From Peptococcaceae bacterium (GTDB lineage Bacteria; Bacillota; Dehalobacteriia; UBA4068; UBA4997): a DNA stretch of 5,686 nucleotides. The notes under the pieces are model-generated. The model was not told the origin of the DNA and ran no database searches. It saw only the letters and a program-made list of their open reading frames with translations. This document shows, piece after piece, positions 4,946-5,686 of this stretch. Position 1 is the first letter of the stretch. Every line of letters begins with the position of its first letter. The DNA lies in the NCBI GenBank assembly GCA_019421315.1, contig JAHZFN010000178.1, positions 1-5,686 of the forward strand, given 5' to 3'. The position numbers were made by a program, and so were the translations under genes.

Positions 4946-5053
4946 ATGGCATACACAATCTATGCAGATAACCCAATCTTGTGGGTTCAAAAGATGAATT
5001 ATATTCGTAATCAATATGTAAACATTGTAAATAAGGAAATTATTTACATTTAG
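4946..5053 (+). pseudogene. Relic of a TnpV-like transposon protein C-terminus (35 aa)
   Basis: ATG at 4946 opens 35 codons ending TAG at 5053. The translation includes NPILWVQKMNYIRNQ and ends IVNKEIIYI. From memory this matches the C-terminal end of TnpV-type proteins of Tn4451-like elements, which end roughly W-V-x-x-M-N-x-I-R-N followed by an acidic/hydrophobic E-L-I-Y tail. Full TnpV proteins are about 115-120 residues, so at least two thirds is missing. The same frame is open back to about 4889 and then hits a stop. A neighbouring frame near 4870 reads YDNRIDKIL, which may be a frameshifted piece of the same gene. AAGG lies 8 nt before the ATG, so a small protein could still be made. 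No transposase, integrase or terminal repeat is nearby. A genuine novel small protein is the alternative. Confidence 0.45.
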
Positions 5054-5061
5054 CATATATG

Positions 5062-5102
5062 AAAATACCTCTTAGAAGCAAAACTTCTAAGAGGTATTTT
5101 TT
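5062..5102. terminator. Bidirectional intrinsic terminator (17-bp perfect stem)
   Basis: AAAATACCTCTTAGAAG (5062-5078) is perfectly complementary to CTTCTAAGAGGTATTTT (5084-5100), with a CAAAA loop. T runs flank it on both strands (TTTTTT rightward, TTTTC leftward). It lies 37 bp past the DctP stop on the minus strand and just after the TnpV-like relic on the plus strand, so it can end transcription from either side. Confidence 0.88.
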
Positions 5103-5139
5103 GAGGAAACTCATTTATGAAATTGAAATTGATGGAATA

Positions 5140-5686
5140 TTATTTATATTGTTCGGCTTCAGTCAAGAAATCTTTCAATAATTGTTCTGCTGAGCTACCA
5201 CCAACTTTGTAAAATTCAGTGTCAGCCTTTCTTGCCAGTTCACTGAACTTAGCAATATTTTCTTCAGATACGACATTTAATTCCATTCCATTGTCTTGCA
5301 ATGCTTTTTTGGCAGTATCAATAGCAGCATAATGTTGTTCATCATACAAAGCATAGGATTCTTTCATTGCTTCCAACAGCAGATTTTGAATATCCTCAGG
5401 CAAAGATTCCCACAAATCTTTATTAAAAACTACAGGAGCAACATACAAATCAGAATTACCTTCAGATAAATATTTTTGAACTTCATAAAATTTCATATTT
5501 TCAACAATTTCATAAGGATTGGTTTGACCATCAGCCATGTTTAATGAAAGGGAACTATAAAGCTCAGAGAAAGGAATGCTAACGGGATCCGCACCATAGG
5601 CTTTATAAGTTGTTGTAATCAAAGGTGCAGACATAACACGTATTTTCAATCCGTTAAAATCATCGGGTGAAGTAATTGGTCTTACA
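5140..5686 (-). CDS. TRAP transporter substrate-binding protein, DctP family (partial, N-terminus off window)
   Basis: This is the C-terminal 181 residues of the extracytoplasmic receptor of a tripartite ATP-independent (TRAP) transporter, which typically imports C4-dicarboxylates, sialic acid or other organic acids with Na+ or H+. The frame is open to the right window edge. The first visible residues RPITSPDDFNGLKIRV are a clear family signature; Arg16 of the visible part corresponds to the arginine that binds the substrate carboxylate. Then come PFSELYSSLS and DGQTNPYEIVENMKFYEVQK (about residues 54-73), both canonical, and a helical C-terminal part ending in EQYK. The TTG at 5647-5649 is internal, not a start. 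Family members are about 330 residues, so roughly 55 percent is visible. A terminator follows 37 bp after the stop and no DctQ or DctM lies downstream, so it is last in its operon or an orphan receptor. Codons look more A/T-ending than in the left operon. Confidence 0.93.
   Translation of the reverse strand, partial: VRPITSPDDFNGLKIRVMSAPLITTTYKAYGADPVSIPFSELYSSLSLNMADGQTNPYEIVENMKFYEVQKYLSEGNSDLYVAPVVFNKDLWESLPEDIQNLLLEAMKESYALYDEQHYAAIDTAKKALQDNGMELNVVSEENIAKFSELARKADTEFYKVGGSSAEQLLKDFLTEAEQYK

Noticed and set aside
4687..4956. 89-codon minus-strand open frame spanning the CPBP end and its terminator
   Set aside because: It overlaps the C-terminal CPBP coding region and the strong terminator hairpin and has no recognisable product.

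Overview
The window looks like a chromosome segment from an anaerobic member of the Bacillota (Firmicutes), possibly the Negativicutes. The evidence is purine-rich ribosome binding sites of the AAGGAG type, TTGACA/TATACT promoters, a short lipoprotein signal peptide ending in a lipobox, a TTG start, a TRAP transporter binding protein and an oxygen-sensitive radical SAM/SPASM enzyme. Genus-level placement is a guess. No rRNA, tRNA or CRISPR array was seen.

Left part, minus strand (1-3015): an apparent operon read right to left. It holds a radical SAM/SPASM protein of the NirJ2/AhbD type (heme-related), a lipoprotein substrate-binding protein of the iron/heme/cobalamin class, and a FecCD/BtuC-type permease cut by the left window edge. 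An ATPase gene would be expected just outside. Together they suggest import of a metal chelate or tetrapyrrole linked to a redox tetrapyrrole-tailoring enzyme.

Middle (3016-3830): a long, highly structured intergenic region, and the most interesting part of the window. It has two near-consensus sigma-70 promoters (TTGACA-17-TATACT), both firing leftward. Three copies of a 27-bp dyad, AATGAACA-N11-TGTTCATT, accompany them: one just downstream of each promoter and one just upstream of the second. A strong hairpin terminator lies between the promoters, so the upstream one would make a separate RNA of about 225 nt with at most a 22-aa ORF. A second terminator-like hairpin with possible competing pairings lies in the leader of the rightward gene. 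The regulator that binds the dyads is not in the window.

Right part: a CPBP-family (Abi/CAAX protease-like) membrane protein on the plus strand, starting at a TTG with a good ribosome binding site (3831-4763) and followed by a terminator. Next comes a short relic resembling the C-terminus of the transposon protein TnpV, then a 17-bp-arm bidirectional terminator. Last is the C-terminal half of a TRAP transporter DctP binding protein on the minus strand, cut by the right window edge. The last ~800 bp look more AT-rich than the left operon, and with the TnpV relic this suggests a junction of different ancestry.
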